A stretch of DNA of 64,000 nt, taken from Verrucomicrobiaceae bacterium. GTDB lineage: Bacteria > Verrucomicrobiota > Verrucomicrobiia > Verrucomicrobiales > Verrucomicrobiaceae. The stretch covers positions 1,116,001 through 1,180,000 of the forward strand of contig JABTUN010000002.1 of NCBI GenBank assembly GCA_015075365.1, given 5' to 3'. The stretch's first letter is position 1; each line of letters starts with the position of its first letter. A program made the position numbers and the translations under genes. The notes under the pieces were generated by a model, which was not told the origin of the DNA, searched no databases, and saw nothing but the letters and a program-made list of their open reading frames with translations. Of the stretch, positions 7,741 to 19,200 are shown piece by piece.

Positions 7741-9378
7741 ATGCTGCGCAGCGAGTGGATTCTTTTCGATACAGACACCTTCGGTCTGAAGGGGAATGAG
7801 CGCCTAGTGGAACTAGCGGCACAGAAGATGCGTGGGTGGGAGCCTTTGGGGAAACCTTTCCGCAAACTCGTGCAGCCGCATGTGGACTGGCTGAAAGGGG
7901 TGTCGGTCGCACATGGCTATTCCCGCGAGGTGCTGGAGCGTGATGGCGAGCCGCTTCATCTGGTGCTGGAAGCTTTCGCCAAATGGTGTGGCGGCCGACC
8001 GCTGGCGGCCTATAATCTGGAGCATCATCTGAACGAGGCTCTGCGCCCTGCCTGGGAGGAACTGCGCCAAGCTGCCCACGGTGATAAGGAAGGCCTGTGC
8101 TTGCTGCGGCTGGCACACCGGTTGCTCGATCCGGTGCCCTCGGGTAGCTGCGCGCTGTCCACGCTGCGGCAGTTTTATCGTCTGCCGGAAACCCAAGTAT
8201 CCGGCTGCCTCGCCGATGTACAGACCACCGCCGCCCTGTTCAGCGAGGTGCTGCGCCCGATCCTGGAGCAGCGTGGGCTGGATGATTGGAAGGCGATGAA
8301 TGCCTACGCCGAGGAGGAATGGCATCCCTCCCGCCTGACCTTTGGCAAGCACAAGGGCAGATCTTTCTTCGATGCACGGCATGATCCCGAGGTGCGCGAG
8401 TGGCTGGAGTGGCTGGCGGAGTCCTCGAATCCGCAGAGTGCGGCGATGGGCCGCTGGTATCTGCGTGCCTTGGAACAACCACCACCCGAACCCGCGCCGC
8501 GCTTCGCCGCTCCTGTCGGGGGGAAGGGCAGCAGCCATTTCGGCCATGAGGTGGTGATGTATGTGGACCCGAGGGTCCAGCACCTGCGGCAGCTCATTGA
8601 TGCCGCGCGTCTGCGGCTGGCGGACCTGGAATCGGAATACACCTCGCAAAAGAGCCGGGTCTCCGCGCTGCAAGCGGTCGTCTTCAAGCGCCTGCGCCAG
8701 CATTTCGAGGAAAGGGACCGGCTGCGCCTCGTGGTGCGCTATCGCCGCGCCTATGTGCAGAAGCTTCTCAGCGAAGGCGAGGAGGCCGCCGCCAAGGTGC
8801 AGCAGGAGTTTCAAGAAGCCAAGGCACAGACCAAACAGGAATACGAGGACATCGGCGCCGAGATGGAGGCGAAGCGGATGCTCTCCGACGATGAAGAAGC
8901 CGAACTGAAACGCCTATGGCGCGACTTGGTAAAGCTCTACCATCCCGACCGCTACGCCAGCGAGCCGGACAAGCAGGAAACCTACACGAAGCTGACCGGC
9001 GCGATCAATGCAGCGAAGGACAGCGGTGATCTGGAGACGCTACGGAAAATCGCTGCTGATCCAAACGCCTTCATCATGCGCCGCGGCTGGGCCGCCATCG
9101 ACCTGCGGGACAATAACGAGCCGGACGAGCTACAGAAGCTGCTACACGGCCTGGAGGCGGAAATGCTGGCCGTGATCGAGGCCACTGATGCCCTCAAGCG
9201 CAGCCCCAGCTACAAACTATACGAAGCGATGGAGGATGACGAGGATGAACTGGACCGTGCGGTCACCGAGCAGATCGCCGGGATCACCAAAGACATCGAA
9301 CAACTCCAGTCTGAGGCCGAAAGGCTTCGTCGCGAAATCGAAGAGCTTTCCGGTGACGATTCATCCCAGATCAAATGA
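7741..9378 (+). CDS. Exonuclease-like / FGKHKG motif / coiled-coil / J-domain fusion
   Basis: A 545-residue multidomain protein. Residues 5-170 resemble a DnaQ/ExoX DEDDh exonuclease (LFDTDTFGL, AYNLEHHLNEA, ADVQTTAALF). Residues 199-228 carry the LTFGKHKGRSFFD motif of DUF3820, often attached to ExoX-type nucleases. A long charged coiled coil spans about 280-390. Residues 385-430 look like a J-domain with the HPD tripeptide at 401-403 (LVKLYHPDRYASEPD), and a second coiled coil ends the protein. By eye, three of five DEDDh residues are changed (D12 for Glu, H96 for Asp, S154 for His), so nuclease activity is doubtful. The J-domain suggests recruitment of a DnaK-type chaperone. Confidence 0.75.
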   Translation: MLRSEWILFDTDTFGLKGNERLVELAAQKMRGWEPLGKPFRKLVQPHVDWLKGVSVAHGYSREVLERDGEPLHLVLEAFAKWCGGRPLAAYNLEHHLNEALRPAWEELRQAAHGDKEGLCLLRLAHRLLDPVPSGSCALSTLRQFYRLPETQVSGCLADVQTTAALFSEVLRPILEQRGLDDWKAMNAYAEEEWHPSRLTFGKHKGRSFFDARHDPEVREWLEWLAESSNPQSAAMGRWYLRALEQPPPEPAPRFAAPVGGKGSSHFGHEVVMYVDPRVQHLRQLIDAARLRLADLESEYTSQKSRVSALQAVVFKRLRQHFEERDRLRLVVRYRRAYVQKLLSEGEEAAAKVQQEFQEAKAQTKQEYEDIGAEMEAKRMLSDDEEAELKRLWRDLVKLYHPDRYASEPDKQETYTKLTGAINAAKDSGDLETLRKIAADPNAFIMRRGWAAIDLRDNNEPDELQKLLHGLEAEMLAVIEATDALKRSPSYKLYEAMEDDEDELDRAVTEQIAGITKDIEQLQSEAERLRREIEELSGDDSSQIK

Positions 9379-9420
9379 GTCCATTCAGCCCCCCCTTGCA
9401 ACTCCCTCCAGGCGCGCGCG

Positions 9421-9612
9421 TCATTCAGTGCAAGTAAGATAGCACCGCGAGCTGCTTAGAACGCCGAGACGGCTGCCCGTCGGCTTCACCTCGGCATACG
9501 AGTCGAGGGCTTTCGGGTAGGAGCGAGCTTCCTCAAAGGAGGTGCCGTTTTCAAAGGCGGTTTGGTCGTCGTCTTTGACGCGGGAGGTGCGGATAAAAGG
9601 GCTGGCAGGCAT
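9421..9612 (-). CDS. Small ORF or gene remnant, function unknown
   Basis: A 63-residue reading frame (begins MPASPFIRTSRVKDDDQTAF, continues with EEARSYPKALDSYAEVKPTG). The composition looks protein-like rather than random, and there are no obvious repeats. I do not recognise the family. It stands alone between the J-domain gene and the repeat array, in the non-coding tail of the insert, and may be the 5' fragment of a decayed gene. Confidence 0.3.
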   Translation of the reverse strand: MPASPFIRTSRVKDDDQTAFENGTSFEEARSYPKALDSYAEVKPTGSRLGVLSSSRCYLTCTE

Positions 9613-9776
9613 GGCGGAGAGGTGGTGTTCACCGGCATCTACGGACCGCGTGAAAAATCGTCAACCTGAGCGGATGCAACAAGCTGGTGTCGCTACTGAT
9701 ATACGCCAACTGAGTCGGATGAATGGACATCCCCCTGGGAGAGCGCTGGAAAAGCCAGAAAGTGCACCGTCAGAGG
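9613..9776. other. Non-coding tail of the insert, nothing recognised
   Basis: I see no credible gene, RNA or inverted repeat here. Together with the array that follows, it makes up most of the gene-poor stretch between the J-domain gene and the lysS 3' remnant. Confidence 0.4.
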
Positions 9777-10009
9777 GTCGATCCCGGAGCCTTTGGAGGG
9801 ACAATCGGAGCTTTGAGGGTGGATATCGGAGTAAAAAGGCGGGGATGAAGTAGCTTAAAGGTGGTAACTCGCGTTATTTTCTCCGGTATGAGAGCCGACA
9901 GTGTCGATTATCCGCCTTTTTGCTCCGAATTCGAGGCTCTGAGAGCCTGAATCGATGCCTGCAGGAGGCGATTCCCGCCTCATCGCTCCGACATTGAGGC
10001 TGCCAGAAG
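9777..10009. repeat. 21/42-nt periodic intergenic repeat array A
   Basis: From 9777 the sequence can be cut into consecutive 21-nt blocks (9777, 9798, 9819, 9840) and then 42-nt blocks (9861, 9903). After a 23-nt break another 42-nt block starts at 9968. The 42-nt blocks read roughly GTCGATTCCCGCC, a T-rich stretch, CTCCGACATTGAGG, and a purine-rich end. The same unit, with the same length, occurs in array B at 19733-19900. The function is unknown. I found no flanking inverted repeats and no coding potential I trust. Confidence 0.65.
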
Positions 10010-10114
10010 GGAGACCGCGTAGGCAGAATGTGTTTATGAGCGATGTGACGGCAAAACCGGATACATCTGCTCCGGCGATGCCTCCGTCACCTCCAGCCCC
10101 GCCAGCGGCAGTCT

Positions 10115-10171
10115 GGCACCGAAAGCATCCGCGATGTGATCCTGTTCCCGCAGTTGAAGCGGAAGGAGTGA
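10115..10171 (+). pseudogene. Displaced 3' end of a lysS gene
   Basis: Fifty-seven nucleotides align without gaps to the final 57 nt of lysS (4860-4916) with seven mismatches. The translation keeps 16 of 18 residues (GTESIRDVILFPQLKRKE against GAESIRDVILFPQLKRRE) and both end in a stop codon (TGA against TAA). Five of the differences are synonymous (counting the two stop codons), so the two ends diverged while under coding selection. Similarity stops just upstream of the GGC codon and just after the stop codon. Confidence 0.85.
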
Positions 10172-10240
10172 GTCACAGGCACTTGCCCAACAGAGGCTTC
10201 GGCATCGGCCAGCAGGAGCATGGAAGCCGCCTGGCTGGCG

Positions 10241-13200
10241 TCAGGGCGCATGGCTGAACACGGAAAGACGGACAAATACTTTTTGACCTGGCATCAGCGA
10301 GAGGTCCGGCAGGATTCGGGTGGTCACACGTTCGGTGACGCCGTCGGGATTGAGGGTGGGCGGGCCTGCGGGCTCGGTCTGAAACGTGCTGCCGGACCAG
10401 GCGACCAAGTCCGTGCTGAATTCCAGGGCGTAGGTGAGATCGACGGCTCCGCGCCGGCGGTCATGGTGGTAAACAAGGTAGGTTTTGCCGTCCGCGCTTT
10501 TGACCTCGTGCACCGCGCTTGGAAAAGCGCCCAGGGAGCTGTTGTTCGCCGCCGTGTTGAAGGCGTATTCCAGGAGGTTGCTGCGGCCGTCACGATCGAA
10601 GTCCGTCGTGCGCGTGCTGTTCACGCCGCCAAGGATCAGGCCGTTGGCAGCCTGCCAGTCATCGGGGAGACCGTTGGCATCCGTGTCGGACTTGCGGGTG
10701 ATGGTGACATTGCGCAGGGTGATGTTTCCCCGGCTGTCGGTGGCGCGGAAGCTGATGGCGTAGGTGCCTGCGCTGGGAATGGTCAAGGTGAGTGCCCAGT
10801 TGCCGTCTGGGTTGTAGGTCCAGTTGTAGGTGGTGCCTCCCAGGATGATCTGGAGGGAGGACACGCCCGCAGGGATATCGAGCACTTTTCCGGCGATGGT
10901 CCATGCACTCTGCACGGTGGTGAAGGCGGTGACGGTGCCGTCATCCGAATTGCCCAGCGTGATGACGGGGCCGGTGGAATCCATCGTGGTGTCCACGGTG
11001 TTGCTCCAGGCACCCTCAAGCGCGGTTTTGCGCGCTTTTACCCGGAAGTAGTAGCGCGTGCCGCTGGTGAGACCGGTGAAGGTGTGGGTGGTGGCGGTGA
11101 TCCAGCCACTGTTGGCGACCGGGGTGGTGAAGCTGCTGTCGGTGGCAGCTTCGGCGTAGTACGCAGTTGCGGTGGCCACGGCATTCCAAGTAAGGGATCT
11201 GGAAGTCGTGGCGCTGGTGGCAGGCAGGGAGGTGAGCACGGGCGCGGCGGGCGGCACGGCACCGACTTCAAAGACACCGCTCTGCCCCACGGACGCGCCG
11301 CTGGTGGCAACGAGGGAAACATCGCTGGCGGCCTGGTCGAGGGTGACGCTGCCCGTCCAGACACCATTGACAAAGGATCCCGTGGTGGCTGGCGTGACGT
11401 TGAGCGCGGTGCCATACGAGAGACGGATGTTCGGCATGCCAACGTAGCTGGGATAAGGGCTGCTACCAGACCAGCTTTCCGGCGCGCCGTAGCCCTGGGA
11501 ACTGTTGGCTGAGGCACCGAGGAATCGACTGTCGTAGTAGGGTGCCGCGCCCAGATAAGACCCGCCTGTGGCCGTGCCGCTGTTGGAAAAGCTGATGTCC
11601 AGCAGCAAGTCGGAGGTGCCATTGTAATCAAACGGCGTGGAGAAGGGAATCTCCACCCAACCACGTGTCTGGGTGAGATTCAGCGGCCCCTGGCGCAGAA
11701 CCGTATAGCCTGTGTTGTCCCAGTTCCAGGGAGCGCTGTTGGAGGTGTGCTTGGCACGGATGAGGAAGGTGTCAAAGGCACGGCCAGGCGGGTTCACGAT
11801 CTCCAAGGACAGGCTGCGCAGCCGCCCGGCACGGTTGATCCACGACGCGGCCAGCACCAGCATCATGCGTGACTGCTCCTTCGAGGTGTCCATGGCCGTG
11901 GGAAGCGGGGTGGTGCCGGTGGAAAACGGCGTGACCGCGCCGGCCCCCTGAAAGGCTGAGAGTCCAGCCGTGCCCGTGAAGCCGGACAGCAGGTTCCCAT
12001 AACCGTCGGCGGCACGCACCGTCACCGGGAAAGGCGTATTGGGCTGGGGCAGGCCGGAGACAGGCTCCCAGACGAAACTGGACATGGCTCCGGCGGAAAT
12101 GGTGAAGGCATTGCTGGTGCCCGTGATACCAGCCAGCGTGGTTGTGAGCGTGACATTGGCGCCTGCCTGTAGCATCTTGACGCCTCCCACATAGGCTGTT
12201 CCCCCAGCTTGTGAAAGGGTGACGGAAAAGCCGGGGATGGGTATTCCATCCCTGAGGGCGGTGGCTGTGACAGAATATTGATAAGGCACGGCCACAGGGT
12301 CTCCATCCATCGTGGTGCCTGCCACGCTCACGGGAATGACCTCTCCGGCGGTTGCGTTTGGAATGGTGTTCCACTGCATGACCGCGAGGTCATTATCGAT
12401 CACGACAACGTCTTTCGAACTGCTGGTGAATCCTGCCACGGTGGCGGTGAGGGTGACTGTTTGCCGCCCTTCCTTGAGCGAGTTCTCAACGATGGTTGCG
12501 TTCAGGGTGGCCCCGTACAAACCCGCCGGGACGGTGACCGACGCAGGCACGGCAATCTTGTCAGGATGGCTGCTGGTGAGGGTCACGACGGTGTCCTGCA
12601 GGACCCTGCCTCCAAGCTGCAGCGTGGTCTGGTAGCTCCCATACCCCTCGCTGACGGAGTTGCCAAAGCCGAGGTTGATGGTGGTCGCCTCATTGTCCTG
12701 CACGTTCAGGCTCCGCACCGCCGTGCTCCAGCCGCCCACACTGGCGCTCACGGTGACCACCTGCGTGCCATCCAGGTAATCGTCATCCAGAGCGGTCATT
12801 GCAAAGGCGGCGCTGCTCTGCCCGGCAGGAATGATGACGGTGGCGGGCACGGTGAGCTTGCCGGTCCGGTCAGAGGCCAGTTGCACGGTGATGTCGGTCG
12901 TGGCCGGCCCATTCGTGAGCGTGATGAAGGACTGCCCGCTGACGATCCCCGCGCCTTCCGTGACGGATGGTGGCAAGGTCAGAGCCAGGATGCCGGCCTC
13001 GTCGTCGCGGACTTCCACCACACCGGGCAGCAGGTTGTAGTCCGTGACACCGCCCGGCGTGAGCGTCACACTGCGCGAGCCATTGAGCAGCCCGTCGTTG
13101 ATGACCGTCAGATCAAATGTCACGGACGTGTGGCCGGCGGGAACCGTCACACTCGCGGGCGCTTGCAGCAGCAGCGGATTGGAGGACGTCAACGTCACGG

Positions 13201-16200
13201 TGAGGTCGGCCTGCGGTGCAACGGCCAGCTGGAGAGTCCCCGCCCCGGTGACAAGGCCCGCATTTTCCATGACGAAGGCAGGCAGGTTGACGTGGATCGG
13301 AGGATCAGGAACCAGGTCTGCGTCATTCACCCAAAGAATGGCATAGTTGGCGTAGAGGGCCGTGGAACTCATCGCCAGGCCGTGCTCGCCCCAGCGAACC
13401 ATGCGGTCCGGTGCTTTGCTAAGACCGCTCGCCTTCTGAGCCTTTATCTGAAAATTCAGTGAATCATAAGCCCGAAGCACGCCAGTGCTGGACTCTGACA
13501 TGCCGTAAATGCGCTCACGCTCAGGGTCATGGACGGTGTTCAGCAGTGTCAGGTAGGGATAAACGGACGAGTTCTCAAGAAAGCCGGCATCAGCCAGTGT
13601 ATCCGGATCAAACATCCGGCCGTTTGCCCCCAGAATTCTGCCGCTGCCAAAGCCAACACGGCGTCCAAGGGACACGTCCGCGCGCGCGCTGGCAATCGTG
13701 AGGCCTGCGCCTGAGACATTCATGCGGTAAAGCGTGGTCGTGGAGTGGTCCGGGGCGGTACCACAACTGTAGCAGGCGGAGCCGTCAGGGTTGACGGCGA
13801 GCCAGTGGGTTTCCTCAGTGGCTGGCGTGGTGGAGCCGACGAGGCCCCCATTGACGAACAAGCCCACCCCCGCCCGCCCTCCTGTCGCATCCTGACGTGA
13901 AATGATGACATGGCCCGGACTGCCTGGGCGTGAAACCATGTCCTTTACAAAGAGGCGCCTCCCGTCAGCGGCGAGCCCCGGTGCAAAGGGAGTGCCCGCG
14001 GCAAGCGTGCTCAGATTGAACGGCAGCACCTGCCCTGAGCCATCAAGGGCAATGAACAGGTCGGTATGGTTCCCGGCCAGTGCCAGCGTTCCGGGAGAGC
14101 TGCCAACGGGCACAAAAGCGCGCACAGCGGGGGCTGCCAGGTCGAGGACGGCGAGAGTGCCCGCAAAGAAGCCGGAACCAAAGCCTTGAGGCGCATACAC
14201 TCGCTGAGTGACCTTGCTGGAGGCAAGATCTGACGTCTTCAGCGTCATCGTCGAAAAATATTGGGCATTGGCGGCGGGATAACAGGTCAGAGAACTGAGG
14301 TTGTTTTGCGTGAAGGACTCCGCCGTGGAGGAAATCAGGGTTGCCTTGTTCGTGATGCTCGCGGCCGTCATCTGCAGGCAGACGGTGGCTGTTTCACCGG
14401 CGGCCAATGAGCCCAGGCTCACCGTCAGACGCGTGCCGTCCTGAGTGACGACGCCTTGGGTGGTGCTGCCGCCCAAATAGACAGCTCCAGCAGTCCAATC
14501 GCTGGTAAGAACGACATTGGCGGCCGCCGCATTGCCATTGTTGCGCACGAGCATGTTGAAGCTCATGGGCCGGCCAGCCTCTGGGGTGACGGGCGCGATG
14601 ATCTGTTGCACCGCGAGGTCCGGCTCTGAAATGGCGGGATCAGGAAGGAAGTAGGACTTCACCAGCACCACGCTGCCGGCCGCCCGGTAAGCCACCCCAC
14701 GCGCCCCCGATTTCACGATGCGGGAAGGCAGCGCCGGGTAGTGGTTGGTGTCGTTGACCGGCCCTGCCACCGTGATGGCCGTCCTGCCCGCCTCGCTGAA
14801 GCCGTTCAGTTCAAACACGGACAACCCAAAGGTGTTGTACATGATCTGGCAGGCACGTCCGGTGGTGTGGTCGAGGAACACGGAGGCCAGCGTGCCGTCA
14901 CCGATGCGTCCGCGTGAGTTGCCCGATTCAGCATCGAAAACGCGCCCGGTGTCATCCGCGAGGAGGTCGCCGCTGGCGGTGAGGTTGGTCAAGGTGCCTG
15001 GCTCAAGATAAGAGCGATTCAGGCTCACCCCGCCTGCTCCCACATCGAGCAGATAAAGCGTCGCAGAGCTGGCATTCGTCACTCCGTTGCTGGCGTAGAA
15101 GCGGTTGGCGGCGCCACCAGCGGTGATCTGAAGGGCATTGACCGGATTGCTTGAGGACGACGAGTTGTAGGGAATGACGGTGGGGCGCTTCACGCCGTTG
15201 GTGTAAACCGCCACCCGATCCACCGTGCCTGACGCATGATTCAACACCACTCCGATGGTGTTGATGTCATTGGGCAGGATGGCAAAGTCCGCCACGGTCA
15301 GGGCGCTTCCGAACATATCCACACCGAAACTGAATGGAGTGCCCACCGTCCGCGAGACGAGATCCACTTTGACGATCTGGGTGCGGTTGCTCACGACTGC
15401 ATAGAGAACGCCGCCGGACGTGGACGCCTCGATTTGGCCCACAACGCCCGTGCCCACGGTGATGGGCGCGTCCGTGGCACCGGTGCCGGGATGGATGGGG
15501 ACCACGGTGCCGTTGCTGGTGCTGGCGTAAACCCGGTTCGTGACCGGGTCATAGGCCAGTTCATTCGCCGTGACACTGACCGTCTGGACATGACTGGATT
15601 CGGTGGAGAAGACATTCGACGTGCCTGTGACAGCTCCTGCCACGACCCGCAGCACATAAGAGGACGTGATGGCGGAGACACTGAATCCATCAGCAGAGCT
15701 GCCCTGATAAAAGGACGCGGTTTTGTTGCCGAACGTGCCATCGGGAACGCCATTGACGAGCGCGGTGACGGTGGCCGTGCCATTGTAACCAGCGGCAAGC
15801 CGGCCATCCACGTCCAAGGCCTGGATGCCTGGATAAAACGGCAGGCCCGGTGTTTGAGGCGAAGGAATGAACCCGAACACCAGGGATGCCACTTCATCAT
15901 CGGCCACGGTCACACTGGCACTGCCTGACAGGAGCCCGGGTGACGACGCCTCGACCACCACGGTCTGAACCCCGTCTTGCAGCGAGTCATTGATCACGGA
16001 AATCGGGGAAATCGAAGCCACCAACTTGCCTGCGGGAATGGTCACCGTCGCGGGCAGCGTGATCTCCGAGGTGTCGTTCAGATGGAGAGTGATCACCGTG
16101 TCCACCAGACGTGGCGCCGGCAGGCGCACCGTCGCCACATAAGCCGAGGTGTTTTGTCCCTCTGCCAGATGATAGCTCCCGGCATTCCGGGCAAAACTGA

Positions 16201-19200
16201 GCGTCGGAGCCAGGTAATCGTCATCCATGACACTGATGGTGGCGGTCGCCCCAGTCCAGTTGGTCACAGAGGCGCTGATCTGTGCGGTCTTCGCGTTCTC
16301 CATCAGCCCGTTCTGTGGCAGCGTGATGGGGAACGTCGCGCTCGTCTGCCCTGCGGGAATGGTGACACTGGCAGGTACGCTGGCCGCGTCGGGTTGGCTG
16401 GATGCCAGGGTAACGAGCACCGCCCGGCCCGCCGCTTCGCTCAGGCTCACGCTGCCCTGCAAAGCAGCACCGCCTTCGGTGGCGGTTGCGGGTGTGTTTA
16501 AACTCAGCGTCGCTGTCTCATTGTCGTTCACCGCAAGATTCCAGGGGATCGATGCAAAGCCCGCCGCGACAGGCGTGAGCACCGCCGTTTGGGTTCCATC
16601 AAGCAGGGCATCATCCACCAAGACCGCCTGGACACTCACACTGCGCGTGTTGGCGGGCACGATGACCGTGGGAGGCAGCGTGGCCGCCGTGGAGTCGTTC
16701 GATGCCAGGGTCACGGTCACGTCCGTTGGCGAGGCCGGCTCGACGTGAAGGGTCAGAGTTGCCGTGCCTGAGTTCTCGTTCGCCGCTGCCACGCCATCCA
16801 GGAACAGGCGCTTGCCGGGCTGCCCGATGATCTTGATGTCATCCACGTTCCAGCCGGAGGAGGGTGATGCGTTCGCATTGGTCACCTCATAGCTCCAGCG
16901 GATGTAAACCGCCGAGCGACCGTCACCATCGGCCCCGAGCGCGAGGGTCTGCTCAGTCCAGGCATTGTCATGGACGTAGCCGTTGTTCGACCACAGGTAG
17001 GTCCATGTCTCGCTGCCCTCATGGCGGATTTGAATCCCATGCGGGACGTGATGGAACTGGCTGTTGGTGTTTAGCCAGCGCCAGAAATGGAGCTTGGTCT
17101 GTGTGTAGCCACGCAAGTCAAAGGGCCCGGCCACAAGAAAATGCGGGCCGTTCACGGAGCTGGGAAAATCGCCATTCAGATTCACACCAAAGACATTCGC
17201 CCCCGTGCGTCCGCTGACAGGGTCGGCATTGCCATTGCCGGTGCTGCCGCCTTTGCCGGTGGGCGTGCCAAACTGCCACGCTTCGTCACGGCTCCACCCC
17301 GGGTCTGAACTCAGGTCATACGAATAGATGTGGGGAACACGGACATCCATCCGCAGCGGCCACGTGGAGGCTTTTCCGGTGGTCGTGTTCGAGACCACCA
17401 GACTCCCGTCGTATATCCCAGGCGCGGCAGCATTGGCGGCTGCTGTGTTCAAAGTCACGGTGACTGTGACCGAAGCTCCCGGCGCGAGGGTGCCCGAGGC
17501 CGGCGAGACACTGGCGTAATACGCATTGTTTAATGCAGCGCTCCATGTGGCGCTGCTCGAGCCGTGATTCTTCAGCGTGTAAGTTTTCGCCTCGGGCTGA
17601 AATGGTCCCCCGTGGTTACCCGCGAAGTCTGCCCCCGTCGATGCCACCACCGTGATGTCTGACACCCATTCCAGGGCGCGGGAGGCATTGGCACGGCCTC
17701 CCGTGGTGGTGCGCCCGGTCAGCGCAGGAATGAGATCCACGGAGGTGTGCAGGATCGCCTTGATGTCCGCGCCTGTCAGAGCCGGCTTCAGCGCCTTCAA
17801 AAGCGCCGCGATGCCGCTCACATGCGGCGCGGCCATCGAAGTCCCCGAATTCAAACCGAAACCACCTCCCGGCAGCGTGCTGAGGATGCTCGTGCCGGGC
17901 GCCCCCAGATCAACCGTGGCCGGGCCGTAGTTTGAGGATGCAGCCAGGCCATCCGCGTGAGTCGTGTTGGCCACCGCCAGCACGCTCGCGCTGGGAAAGG
18001 CGGAGGGGTAGTCGGGCGTCACGTCCTGATTGACGCCGTTTCCGTTGTCTGCGGCACACACGTTCAGAATGCCCGTCGCGCCAGCCGCGTCGATGGCGTC
18101 CTGCAGCGCCTGGGAAAAAGCGGCGACTCCCCATGAGTGATTGATGATGTGAGCACCTTTCACCCGGGCGTAGTTGATGGCAGTGATCGCTGTGGATGTT
18201 GCCCCGAACCCGCTCGAATTAAGAAACTTCAGCGGCATCAGCTTCACTTGCCAGGCCACACCGCTGATGCCTGCGCCATTGTTGCCACTGGCACCGATGA
18301 TGCCGGAGACATGCGTGCCGTGGCTGCTGGCATCCGTCGTGCTGTTGTTTCCGTTCAAAAAGTTCCAGCCGCGCACGTCATCGATGTAGCCGTTTCCGTC
18401 ATCGTCCACGCCATTGCCCGCGATTTCCCCCGGGTTGGCCCACACATTGGCCGCCAGATCGGGGTGCGTATGGTCCATCCCGCTGTCCAGCACCGCGACG
18501 ACGACGCTGGCTGAGCCCGTGCTCACGGACCATGCCTCCGGCGCATCGATGTCCGCATCCGCAGTCCCGCTGGTCTGACCCGTGTTATGCAAAGCCCATT
18601 GCTCGGCATAGCGGGTGTCATTCGGCGTGGTGGTGGCGTGGACGATGTAATCAGGCTCCGCATAGGAGATCACGTCCTTGAGCTTTCCGAGGGCCTGCAC
18701 CGCCTCGGGCAGGGACTGGCCGTCTCGCACAGGGATGCTCACAAGGTAAAGTGCCGTCCCGGGGATCTGCTCTTTGATCCGCACTCCCAAAGGGCGCAGG
18801 ACCTCGTCCAGATGCGCCCTGTCCACGCCCTCGGCGGCTTTGACCAGAAGATGGTCCGCCACCATCGCATTCTGCCGCGTGATTTCGAGACCGCCATCAC
18901 TCCCGGAGGGTGTCAGTTCCTCCTCCACGCGCAGCAAGCTGAATGGAGACTCTGCTCGAAGGATTCGCACCCGGTGGAGCCTTTCGTCCGCACCTTTTTC
19001 CCCGGCAGGAGAGGCCCATACGACATCACCCTCCAGCCAGCGGGATTTTCGATTCGAATCTGGTCCGCGAGGGTTGTTTCCCGCAGACTTGTTGCTGCCG
19101 GAGTCTTCAGGCGGTGCCACAACCGCCTGCTGAGCTTGGCCGCTCACGGTTGTTGAGGCGTCCGCTTGCCTGAAATAGCCGTCGGCATCGGCCTCTTGAC

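Larger units (their letters stand above)
4917..10114. mobile_element. Putative genomic insert behind lysS, flanked by duplicated lysS 3' ends
   Basis: The stretch lies between the lysS stop codon and a second copy of the lysS 3' end at 10115-10171. It holds four same-strand accessory genes (5029-9378) whose wording and base composition differ from the GC-rich host genes, then about 730 nt without a convincing gene. This is the layout left when an element integrates into the 3' end of a gene and supplies a replacement end. No integrase, transposase or tRNA gene is visible inside, so the mobility mechanism is inferred and the element may be decayed. Confidence 0.55.

Noticed and set aside
9955..10257. 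A 100-codon plus-strand frame crossing the lysS remnant
   Set aside because: It reads the remnant in the wrong frame and starts inside repeat array A; no protein character.
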